DNA of 64,000 nt from Bacteroidales bacterium (GTDB taxonomy: Bacteria > Bacteroidota > Bacteroidia > Bacteroidales > UBA932). Under the pieces are notes generated by a model, which was not told where the DNA came from, made no database searches, and was given only the letters and a program-made list of their open reading frames with translations. The stretch covers positions 1 through 64,000 of the forward strand of contig JAFZWV010000021.1 in assembly GCA_017617035.1 (NCBI GenBank). Reading direction: 5' to 3'. The translations under genes were made by a program, and so were the position numbers. This document shows positions 57,505-64,000 of the stretch, piece by piece (the first letter of the stretch is position 1; every line of letters starts with the position of its first letter).

Positions 57505-59274
57505 CTAACCAATCGGGCGGGTTTTCTCATGGAGCCACCGGGCTACCTCTTCATCAAGCAGCGTGCCAAGATTCTCGAACACGGTCCTATGGTACTCGTT
57601 GAGCCACTCTATTTCCCACTTGTCGAGCAGGCTCAAATCGAGGATAGACGTATCGAAATGGCACATCGTGAGCGGCTCGAAACGAAGGAAATGGCCGAAC
57701 TCAGAAGTTCCGGCGTCCACCGTCAGGACGAGGTTCTCATGGCGCACGCCGTGCTTGCCCTCGCGGTAGATTCCCGGCTCGTCGGAGGTAATCATGCCCT
57801 CGACCATGGGGGTAGGATCGAGGTTCTGCCGGATTTGGTGCGGCCCCTCGTGGACTCCAAGGAAGAAACCGACGCCATGGCCGGTGCCATGGCCAAAGTT
57901 CATCAGCGACTTCCATAGAGGCAAGCGCGCGGCCGCATCGATTCTGCAGCCGGGAGTTCCGGCAGGGAATACCGCCATCGCCAGATCGATATGGGCCTTA
58001 AGGACAAGCGTGTAGTCGCGTATCTCCTCGGGGGTGCACTCGCCCATGGGCACGGTTCGCGTGATGTCGGTCGTGCCACTCAGGAACTGGCCGCCCGAAT
58101 CGCAGAGATACAGGCCATGGCCCTCGATGACGGGGGCATCCTCCGACGGGGTTATGTAATGGGGCAGCGCGGCGCCCTTGCCGTAGGCCGAGATGGTCTC
58201 GAAGCTGTCGCCCTGGTAGTCGTCGATTTCAGCGCGGTACTGCCCGAGCTTTACGGCCGCCTCCCATTCGGTCACGGTCTTGCCGGCCTGGACGCTCTTT
58301 TCGAGCCAGTAGAGGAACTTTTCCATGGCCACTCCGTCGCGGATGTGGCATTCGCGTATCCATTCGATCTCCTGCGGGTTCTTTTGCTCCTTGCGGCGCG
58401 CGACGGGGCTCGGAGCTTCGATGGCCCGGCCTCCGGCCGCCTCGCGAAGCTCGCAACTGACCGTCGCGCTGTCCAGCCAGAGGCGTCCCTCGAAAGCCGA
58501 CAACTCAAGGCCTACCTCCGAGTAGGGAAGCAGCTCGATGCCGTCGCCCTGGAGCGCGTCAAAGGTCTCTTCGGTGACGGGATCTTCCACATCTTCCTTC
58601 AGGACAAGCCATTTCGCAAAGTCCTGTCCTACAAGGAGATATGAAATCACCATCGGGTTATATTCTATGTCGGAAGCGCGGACGTTCAGCACCCATGCTA
58701 TCTCGTCGAGCGCGCTCAGCAGGATGGCGTCGGCGCCGCGCTCTGCGAGCTCGCCGCGCAGCCACTCCATCTTCTCTTCGCGCGACTCTCCCGCCTGGAT
58801 GCGGAATATCGAAGTCTGCGGAATACCCGGCCTGTCTTCCCATATAACATTCAGCAAGTCCGGTACACCGACTAACGTAAAACCACTGTCGCGCAGTTCG
58901 TCGGCCGCAGCGGCGCTGGTGCAAAGCGAATCCACTGCTATCACCGCGCCTTCGCCGAGCTGGCTGCGCAGCCACTCCGGGATAAGCACCTGCTCGGGAA
59001 CGCGCGTCTTATGCAGAACGCAGCCCGTGCCCTCGAGCTGCTCTACCGCCTGAATGAAGTAGCGAGTGTCGGTCCACAGTCCGGCATGGTCCGCCGTAAC
59101 GACGACATCACCCGCCTCGCCCGTGAACCCGGTAAGCCAGCGCACCTGTTTCCAGCGCTCGGCCGGATACTCGCTTTGGTGCGGGTCACCGCTCCATATT
59201 ATCACCGCGTCCCACCCGCGCCCGCGCATGAGCGAGCGCAGCGCCTCGATTCGTTCTGCGTAAAGGTTATTCAT
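57505..59274 (-). CDS. Xaa-Pro aminopeptidase (M24B)
   Basis: A 589-residue aminopeptidase P that removes N-terminal residues next to proline. It has the three-domain eukaryotic-type layout: two creatinase-like N-terminal domains, then the pita-bread metal domain. Metal ligands are visible in CDSGGQFLSGTTDITRT (two Asp), NFGHGTGHGVG (His) and DEPGIYREGKHGVRHEN (two Glu). I chose the ATG at 59274, which has GGAG just before it and overlaps the upstream gene by 8 nt; an ATG at 59286 is possible. Confidence 0.93.
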   Translation of the reverse strand: MNNLYAERIEALRSLMRGRGWDAVIIWSGDPHQSEYPAERWKQVRWLTGFTGEAGDVVVTADHAGLWTDTRYFIQAVEQLEGTGCVLHKTRVPEQVLIPEWLRSQLGEGAVIAVDSLCTSAAAADELRDSGFTLVGVPDLLNVIWEDRPGIPQTSIFRIQAGESREEKMEWLRGELAERGADAILLSALDEIAWVLNVRASDIEYNPMVISYLLVGQDFAKWLVLKEDVEDPVTEETFDALQGDGIELLPYSEVGLELSAFEGRLWLDSATVSCELREAAGGRAIEAPSPVARRKEQKNPQEIEWIRECHIRDGVAMEKFLYWLEKSVQAGKTVTEWEAAVKLGQYRAEIDDYQGDSFETISAYGKGAALPHYITPSEDAPVIEGHGLYLCDSGGQFLSGTTDITRTVPMGECTPEEIRDYTLVLKAHIDLAMAVFPAGTPGCRIDAAARLPLWKSLMNFGHGTGHGVGFFLGVHEGPHQIRQNLDPTPMVEGMITSDEPGIYREGKHGVRHENLVLTVDAGTSEFGHFLRFEPLTMCHFDTSILDLSLLDKWEIEWLNEYHRTVFENLGTLLDEEVARWLHEKTRPIG

Positions 59275-59854
59275 CTCCGTTGACATGTTTAGCGGCGGCG
59301 CAGAGAGCTTCGTAGAACTCTTCGCCGTAGGCCGCAATCAATGGTTTCTTTAAGAATTGATACACGCGTATCTTCTTTTCGCGTCCCAGGCGAAAGGCAT
59401 CCTTGCAGATGTGCCATCTGTGGAGGTTCAGGGCCTGGCCTCCGCCGGTAAGCCTGGTAACGCGTATTGGATAAAGGCTACAGGAAATAGGTTTGCGCAG
59501 CCCCTTGCACTCTACCGCGCACAGACAGTTGCCGTCGCCGGGAAAGTGGCAGAACGCGCACGCTCCGGAACCCGCGGCCAGCGGGGTGACCATGTCGCCG
59601 TCGCGGTCAATCGCGAAGAAGCCATCGCGCGCGACTGCCTCCCGCCCGGCGTCGTTCATTAAATCCTGATACTCGGGGTAAAAACGTTCAAGCCTCTCAG
59701 CCTCGCCTTCGCCCAGCGGCGCCCCGCTTTCGCCCTCGATGCAGCATGCGCCTTTGCAGGCCTTATAGTCGCAGGCGAAGTACTCGCTCACGACCTCCTC
59801 CGACACGAGGATGTCGCCTATCTGGATGATGGTTCCGAAAAGGTCGCGATACAT
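59267..59854 (-). CDS. DUF3109-family cysteine-rich protein
   Basis: A 195-residue protein with clustered cysteines: CDYKACKGACC (about 28-38), ACAFCHFPGDGNCLCAVEC (about 98-117) and CSLYP. This layout matches DUF3109, related to YkgJ-type zinc- or iron-binding proteins. Function in the cell is unknown. It is coupled to the M16 gene upstream (TAATG) and overlaps the aminopeptidase start downstream, so it belongs to one operon of nif3-M16-DUF3109-aminopeptidase. Confidence 0.87.
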   Translation of the reverse strand: MYRDLFGTIIQIGDILVSEEVVSEYFACDYKACKGACCIEGESGAPLGEGEAERLERFYPEYQDLMNDAGREAVARDGFFAIDRDGDMVTPLAAGSGACAFCHFPGDGNCLCAVECKGLRKPISCSLYPIRVTRLTGGGQALNLHRWHICKDAFRLGREKKIRVYQFLKKPLIAAYGEEFYEALCAAAKHVNGDE

Positions 59855-62262
59855 TATTTGACTATATATTCCACAACGCCAGACGAGATTATCTCCTCGA
59901 TAATGAGGCGAACGTCATCGTCGTCGATGCGGTCTATGCTTCTGGAATATAGCGAGATAAGGTCCTTACCCTCGCTGTAGCGGTAGAGGCAATACTTAAT
60001 CATGCCCTCGGGGGTGGCAAGTTCGTGTGCGATATTGCCCCTGACTATTTCTTTGTATGCCTTGAACTCTGCGTCGCTTACGGAGAAAAACATCAGGTCA
60101 TCGAACTCGGCCCTGATTTCGCGCACGGCCGCGAGGGGCTCGAGCGGCTCGACCCCATCCGGCAGGCCGTCCGCGGCGCAGGGCCGGCAGGTAATATAAA
60201 GGGTCATTCGCTCAACCGGCGTCAGGTCCATTCTTCCACTGACTTCGGCATACATGCCCAGCGGAGCGAGCCTTCTGGCCAGCTGCTTCTTTATAGCCTC
60301 CTGCGCAATCAAAAACGCATAGTAATTGTCTATGGTCGCGGGGAAAAGACCGGTCGCAGCTAGGTTCACGCTATGGTCTTCGCCCTCGACCATGTGGGTA
60401 CTGCGCCCGCTGTGGAGATTGTAGCGCACCGGCTCGCGAAGCGAATAGATACGCGAAGTCTTGAAATTGCCTATGTACTTGCTTAGGGCCTGCAGCAGGG
60501 CTTCCTCAGAGATGTTTCCGGTGAAAACGAAGATGCCGTCGGCGGCGTTGCTGAAGCGGGCTGTCAGGTATTCCGCTACCCTGTCGGGCAGGTCTTCGCG
60601 TATGTTGTAGCCCGAGCTCTTATCCAGGAACATGTAGTCCGGGCAGATAAGGCTGTCCATCACTTCCGTAACGGACGTGGGCACCGACAGACTCTTGATT
60701 ATGGCCGATTTGCGGAAATAGTCGAACGACGCGAGGTCGGATTCGTGTTCATAGCCCACCTTGATCATGGCCTTAAGCACAGTCTCCAGATCCTTCTTCT
60801 GGGCCCTGCCGTAAACGCGCATGTCTTCGAGTGTGATGAGCCCGTTCATCACGATTCCCTCGGCAAGCAGCATCTGCCTGAAATCGTAGGTCGGCACGCC
60901 GGCCACCCTGCCAAGTCCGAGGGCCGAGGTCAGGTAAGCGCTTTCGCCCTGCCGGATATCGCGCACCGAAGAGGCGCCGCCCCTGGCCGCGAAGCAGAAG
61001 TGGAATCCGTCGGCCGCCAGATCGGGCTTGTAGATGACCTTGATGCCGTTGCTGAATGTCCATAGCTTGCCGCCGGATACTGGATCGATGGTGGTGTTGG
61101 TCAGCTTGACGCCCCTGACGACAGGGGTCTTAAGCACCTCGTCCAGGATGGGGTAACGCTTGAGTTGGGCCCCGCCCTCCGTCTCCTGCCAGTCGTCGCC
61201 AAGGAAGGCGTGCGCGAAGTTGTTGAACAGCTCGAGCTCGCGCTTGGGGGTTATCTTGCGGCCCTTGAAGAAGTTGCGAATGATTTCCTGCGATGCGAGG
61301 TTGGTGCCGAAACGGGCTGCCGAGACGCAGCGCTGTACGTAGAAAGCGTTGCTCTTGCCGGGCTTTAGGCCGGTTTCAACTAGCCTGGCGAGCGAGATTC
61401 GCTTGGCCTTATCGAACTCCGCGAGGGTCACGTCCCCCTTCGAAATGGCGGCGAACACTCCGCCTATGGCCGCGAAGGCCTTGGTCCGCAGGCTATCGGC
61501 CACGTAAACCTTGAGTGTGTTAAGCCTGGCGTCCATGTAGCAGGGGATGTCGCGCGCCTGCAGTTCGATGCGTATGCGGTCGGTAACTATGTAGCTCATC
61601 TCGCGCCCCAGCAGCTCTGCCACGAGGGGAACGGGCGTATTTGCCTGGTCGCGGGTGACGCTGCCCGGCCGGAAGACGAACTCGATAGGGCCATGGCCAG
61701 GGTCATCGTAACTCAGCACCGCCCCCTGCTTGGGTAGGTTCTCGCGCGGTCCCGGGGTGATGCGGGGGATCGTGAGACCGAGGGTGTGGAGGGTGTTACG
61801 GTAGGCCGCACGGTCGATGTCGCCGCTGATGATAATGGCCTGCTCGCCGTCCGACAGGTGCATCAGGTCGAGCATGAGCAGCAGGGTCGAGTCGGCCGTC
61901 GCCTTCGAGCTTATGTCCACGTCGGGGAAGTGGAAGGTGCGGGCGTTCTTCGAGATTTCGACGTAGCCCTTGGGGGTGTACGGGATGCCGCTGTGTTGCA
62001 GGAAGTCCTTGGGGCTGAGATGCTCGAGCCTGGTCAGCGCCTGACGGGTCTGGGCCACGTCGGTCAGGTTTTCCTGGACCAGGGCGAAGTCCGCACGGCC
62101 TTTGGTGGCCGGGTTGGCGACCAGATAGTATACGATACCATTGGGCAGGGTCCCGGTCGTGACCTCTTCGGCCTGCTTAAGTTTCGGGAGACCCTGGGCC
62201 TGCAGGCTGACTGGAAGCAGAGCGAGAAGCGCCGCCGCTAAGTATCGTCTTATGCCTCTCAT
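59854..62262 (-). CDS. M16-family protein lacking the zinc-binding motif
   Basis: An 802-residue exported protein (signal peptide about 1-22, cut near LQAQ). Both halves follow the M16 fold pattern: TLPNGIVYYLV near the start and FSNGIKVIYK around residue 395. The HxxEH zinc site should lie soon after the first but is missing; the nearest segments read RLEHLSPKDFLQHSG. It is therefore probably a non-catalytic M16 partner, like the inactive subunits of processing peptidases, or works differently. ATG overlaps the nif3 stop (ATGA) and its stop overlaps the DUF3109 start (TAATG). Confidence 0.85.
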   Translation of the reverse strand: MRGIRRYLAAALLALLPVSLQAQGLPKLKQAEEVTTGTLPNGIVYYLVANPATKGRADFALVQENLTDVAQTRQALTRLEHLSPKDFLQHSGIPYTPKGYVEISKNARTFHFPDVDISSKATADSTLLLMLDLMHLSDGEQAIIISGDIDRAAYRNTLHTLGLTIPRITPGPRENLPKQGAVLSYDDPGHGPIEFVFRPGSVTRDQANTPVPLVAELLGREMSYIVTDRIRIELQARDIPCYMDARLNTLKVYVADSLRTKAFAAIGGVFAAISKGDVTLAEFDKAKRISLARLVETGLKPGKSNAFYVQRCVSAARFGTNLASQEIIRNFFKGRKITPKRELELFNNFAHAFLGDDWQETEGGAQLKRYPILDEVLKTPVVRGVKLTNTTIDPVSGGKLWTFSNGIKVIYKPDLAADGFHFCFAARGGASSVRDIRQGESAYLTSALGLGRVAGVPTYDFRQMLLAEGIVMNGLITLEDMRVYGRAQKKDLETVLKAMIKVGYEHESDLASFDYFRKSAIIKSLSVPTSVTEVMDSLICPDYMFLDKSSGYNIREDLPDRVAEYLTARFSNAADGIFVFTGNISEEALLQALSKYIGNFKTSRIYSLREPVRYNLHSGRSTHMVEGEDHSVNLAATGLFPATIDNYYAFLIAQEAIKKQLARRLAPLGMYAEVSGRMDLTPVERMTLYITCRPCAADGLPDGVEPLEPLAAVREIRAEFDDLMFFSVSDAEFKAYKEIVRGNIAHELATPEGMIKYCLYRYSEGKDLISLYSRSIDRIDDDDVRLIIEEIISSGVVEYIVK

Positions 62263-63023
62263 TTATAGAGGATTGGGTTGGTGTTGATAGTTGTTTTTGT
62301 TACCGGAACGCACTTGATTGTTTCGGCCAGCAGGTCGATGGTGAACTGCTCGCTCTGGTAGTGGCCCAGCTCTGCGAGAAGCATCCCGTCGTTATCGAAA
62401 TAGTCGTGGTAGTGGATCTCGCCGGTTATGAAGGCGTCGGCGCCCTTTTCGAGGGCTGTCTGCATCAGGAATGCGCCCGCACCGCCGCAGAGAGCCACTT
62501 TATGTATGGGTTTCGTCGGCTCGCTGTGTCTGAGGCTTTCGATTTTGAAGGTGTCTTTAAGTTGCTTCAGAAATGCCTCAGCTTCGAGGGGTTCATTGAG
62601 TTCTCCGATCAGGCCGCTGCCGGCATCCATTCCTTCTTTCGGCTCCAACCAGTGGAGGTTCTTGAGCTTAAGAAGTTCAGCTATCTTATAGTTCACTCCG
62701 CCGGGAGCATTGTCCAGGCTGGTGTGGGCCGAGTAGATGGCGATACCCGCTTTGATAGATTTCGTAACGCACCTCTGCTGGTAAGTGGAGTCGCTGACTT
62801 GCTTCAGAGCGTGGAACAGCAGCGGGTGGTGCGATACTATCATAGAACAGCCTTTTTGAATGGCCTCGTCGACTATTGCTTCGGTGATGTCCAGGCAGGC
62901 TAGAACGCCTTTGACTTCATCTTCGAGGAAACCCACCTGAAGACCCGAGTTATCCCATTCGTCCTGATAGTATACCGGCGCCACCGCCTCTATCTCTTTG
63001 ATAACATCCTTTACTTTTGTCAT
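62259..63023 (-). CDS. Nif3-like dinuclear metal-centre protein
   Basis: A 254-residue NIF3/DUF34 protein. Metal ligands are visible in VSHHPLLFHALK (about residues 63-74), in the AHTSLDNAPGGVNY segment near 101, and in ELGHYQSEQF toward the C-terminus. It has the short-form length. The family has been linked to GTP cyclohydrolase type 2 activity, but its cellular role is uncertain. It is the first gene of the four-gene operon. A box TATATTCG, near consensus, lies 6 nt before the ATG, so the leader may be minimal. Confidence 0.92.
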   Translation of the reverse strand: MTKVKDVIKEIEAVAPVYYQDEWDNSGLQVGFLEDEVKGVLACLDITEAIVDEAIQKGCSMIVSHHPLLFHALKQVSDSTYQQRCVTKSIKAGIAIYSAHTSLDNAPGGVNYKIAELLKLKNLHWLEPKEGMDAGSGLIGELNEPLEAEAFLKQLKDTFKIESLRHSEPTKPIHKVALCGGAGAFLMQTALEKGADAFITGEIHYHDYFDNDGMLLAELGHYQSEQFTIDLLAETIKCVPVTKTTINTNPILYK

Positions 63024-63061
63024 AGCCTACGAATATACGAATTTCTTCCCACTCCTCTGTC

Positions 63062-63105
63062 TTTTTGGACTTCTCCCCCCTATTTTACGGGGAGTAGTCC
63101 AAAAA
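63062..63105. repeat. 44-nt repeated hairpin, copy 2
   Basis: Stem TTTTTGGACTTCTCCCC / GGGGAGTAGTCCAAAAA with one mismatch and a loop CCTATTTTAC. It abuts the hemW stop codon, just as copy 1 (42922-42965) follows the second cotH gene. Confidence 0.85.
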
Positions 63106-64000
63106 TTATATCAAATTGGCGATGATGGAGTCGGCGACGAACCACTGATCTTCGGGAATGGCGACATGTTTGCCGTCGATATCGATTCCTTCGGCACGCC
63201 GAAGACCGAGCATGATCTTTTCTTCGCGGATCTCTTTAGGGGAAAGTGTCTCGAAACTGCGTGTCCAGCCGGTCAGGCTTTCTGAATTCCAGCTGCGCAC
63301 TTCGCGGAATCCGCCGGGGGCGCTGTCGTCTATAACGGTTTCGAGGGAGTGCGCGCCGGGGCCGAGGCCAACGTAAGGACGCCGCGTCCAGTAGGCGCTG
63401 TTGTGTTTGGCCTCCTTCCCCGGCCGCGCCCAGTTCGAAATCTCGTAGTGGCGGTATCCGGCTTCGCGCAACTTATCGCATATCAGTTTGTACTGCGCTG
63501 CGCACTGGTCGTCCGGAAGTTCGGAGTACTTGCCGTCGGCAATGTCTTTCGCGAGCTGCGAACCTTCTTCTATCGACAGCTGATAGGCCGAGATATGTTC
63601 CGGGCTCATCTCGATAATACCTTCGAGGGTATCATTCAGCATCTCGTTGGTCAGGCCGTTGATTCCGAAGATGATATCCAGGCTGATGTTGTCGATTCCG
63701 CCGTCGCGAAGGATCTCGAAGGCAGCCCTGGCCGCGGCGCTGTCATGGCGCCTGCCCATCCATCGCAGCAGTCCGTCGTCGAGCGACTGGACCCCCATGC
63801 TCACCCGGTTTACCCCGATCTCGCGCAGCATGCGCATGAAAGCGTAGCCGCGGCCGACTATGTCGTCGGGATTGACTTCGACCGTGAATTCGTCGTAAGG
63901 CCCTTCAGGCAGGGCCTTCTTCAGGTCAAAAAAGAAACGGAGGGGCATCACCGACGGTGTGCCACCTCCTATGTAAAGCGTATTGACTCCTTGAGTCGCA
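63106..64000 (-). CDS. hemW: HemW-like radical SAM heme chaperone, 5' end beyond the window
   Basis: About 298 C-terminal residues of a HemW/coproporphyrinogen III oxidase-like radical SAM protein; the frame is open to the right edge. The segment TLYIGGGTPSV near 63951-64000 is the family's GGGTPS motif, followed by FTVEVNPDD, RVSMGVQSLDD and HYEISNWARPGKEAKHN. The cysteine motif for the 4Fe-4S cluster lies outside the window. An ATG at 63951 is internal, not the start. The C-terminal HemW domain (about the last 100 residues) is complete. Confidence 0.93.
   Translation of the reverse strand, partial: ATQGVNTLYIGGGTPSVMPLRFFFDLKKALPEGPYDEFTVEVNPDDIVGRGYAFMRMLREIGVNRVSMGVQSLDDGLLRWMGRRHDSAAARAAFEILRDGGIDNISLDIIFGINGLTNEMLNDTLEGIIEMSPEHISAYQLSIEEGSQLAKDIADGKYSELPDDQCAAQYKLICDKLREAGYRHYEISNWARPGKEAKHNSAYWTRRPYVGLGPGAHSLETVIDDSAPGGFREVRSWNSESLTGWTRSFETLSPKEIREEKIMLGLRRAEGIDIDGKHVAIPEDQWFVADSIIANLI

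Noticed and set aside
1-64000. CRISPR array
   Set aside because: No run of regularly spaced direct repeats with unique spacers was seen anywhere in the window.

Overview
The window comes from a member of the Bacteroidales, most likely an uncultured gut or rumen lineage with moderately high GC. The evidence is a SusC/SusD pair, fimbrillin-like lipoproteins, a BACON domain, a serine palmitoyltransferase of the sphingolipid-making Bacteroidetes type, a Bacteroides-type EF-G2, and many promoters of the Bacteroidetes form TAnnTTTG. I could not place it to genus.

Layout. 1-5.8 kb: EF-G2 paralogue (cut by the window edge), then the rnhB-mrp-mutS operon. 5.8-8.4 kb: a mobile or repeat-rich island with a REP-associated tyrosine transposase (RAYT) gene, two paralogous XRE/coiled-coil regulators, two copies (A and B) of a symmetric palindromic element, and a separate 104-bp near-perfect palindrome. 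8.4-14.4 kb: secDF, a PD40-repeat protein, and an NfeD-flotillin pair. 14.4-40.8 kb: a large alpha-glucan (starch/glycogen) utilisation locus read in two directions from about 30.3 kb. The minus arm runs from a BIG2 lipoprotein through SusC, SusD, a SusE/F-like protein, a SusG-like amylase, a CotH kinase-like lipoprotein, a double-GH13 lipoprotein and 4-alpha-glucanotransferase. The plus arm has a 50-residue peptide, a fimbrillin-like lipoprotein with a glucan-binding-like C-terminus, a very large multi-CBM amylase and three more fimbrillin-like lipoproteins. A sugar MFS transporter sits at its far edge. 40.8-48.6 kb: a sphingolipid pair (serine palmitoyltransferase plus short-chain reductase), a second CotH protein, an outer-membrane barrel, a C69 dipeptidase and pheS. 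48.6-49.7 kb: tRNA-Gly with a duplicated 3' end, next to a hicAB toxin-antitoxin module. 49.7-54.7 kb: an unknown lipoprotein and a phosphoribosyltransferase-codB-flavoprotein operon. 54.7-64 kb: housekeeping genes (U32/RlhA-like, TPR, aminopeptidase P, DUF3109, a degenerate M16 protein, Nif3, hemW cut by the edge).

How it works together. The inferred glucan route is surface capture by SusD, SusE and CBM-bearing fimbrillin-like lipoproteins, surface cleavage by two SusG-type amylases, import through SusC, further cleavage by the double-GH13 enzyme, disproportionation by MalQ and export to the cytoplasm by the MFS carrier.

The most unusual signal is a four-copy family of 124-144 bp elements (A 6036-6163, B 7565-7688, C 32045-32188, D 54573-54700). 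All share terminal GACGCAC/GTGCGTC arms, a central hairpin, and almost exactly 38-39 nt between the two on both sides. Two copies bracket the RAYT gene, so I read this as a RAYT with its own cognate palindromes. The second notable signal is the fusion of fimbrillin-like domains to glucan-binding-like modules inside a starch locus.
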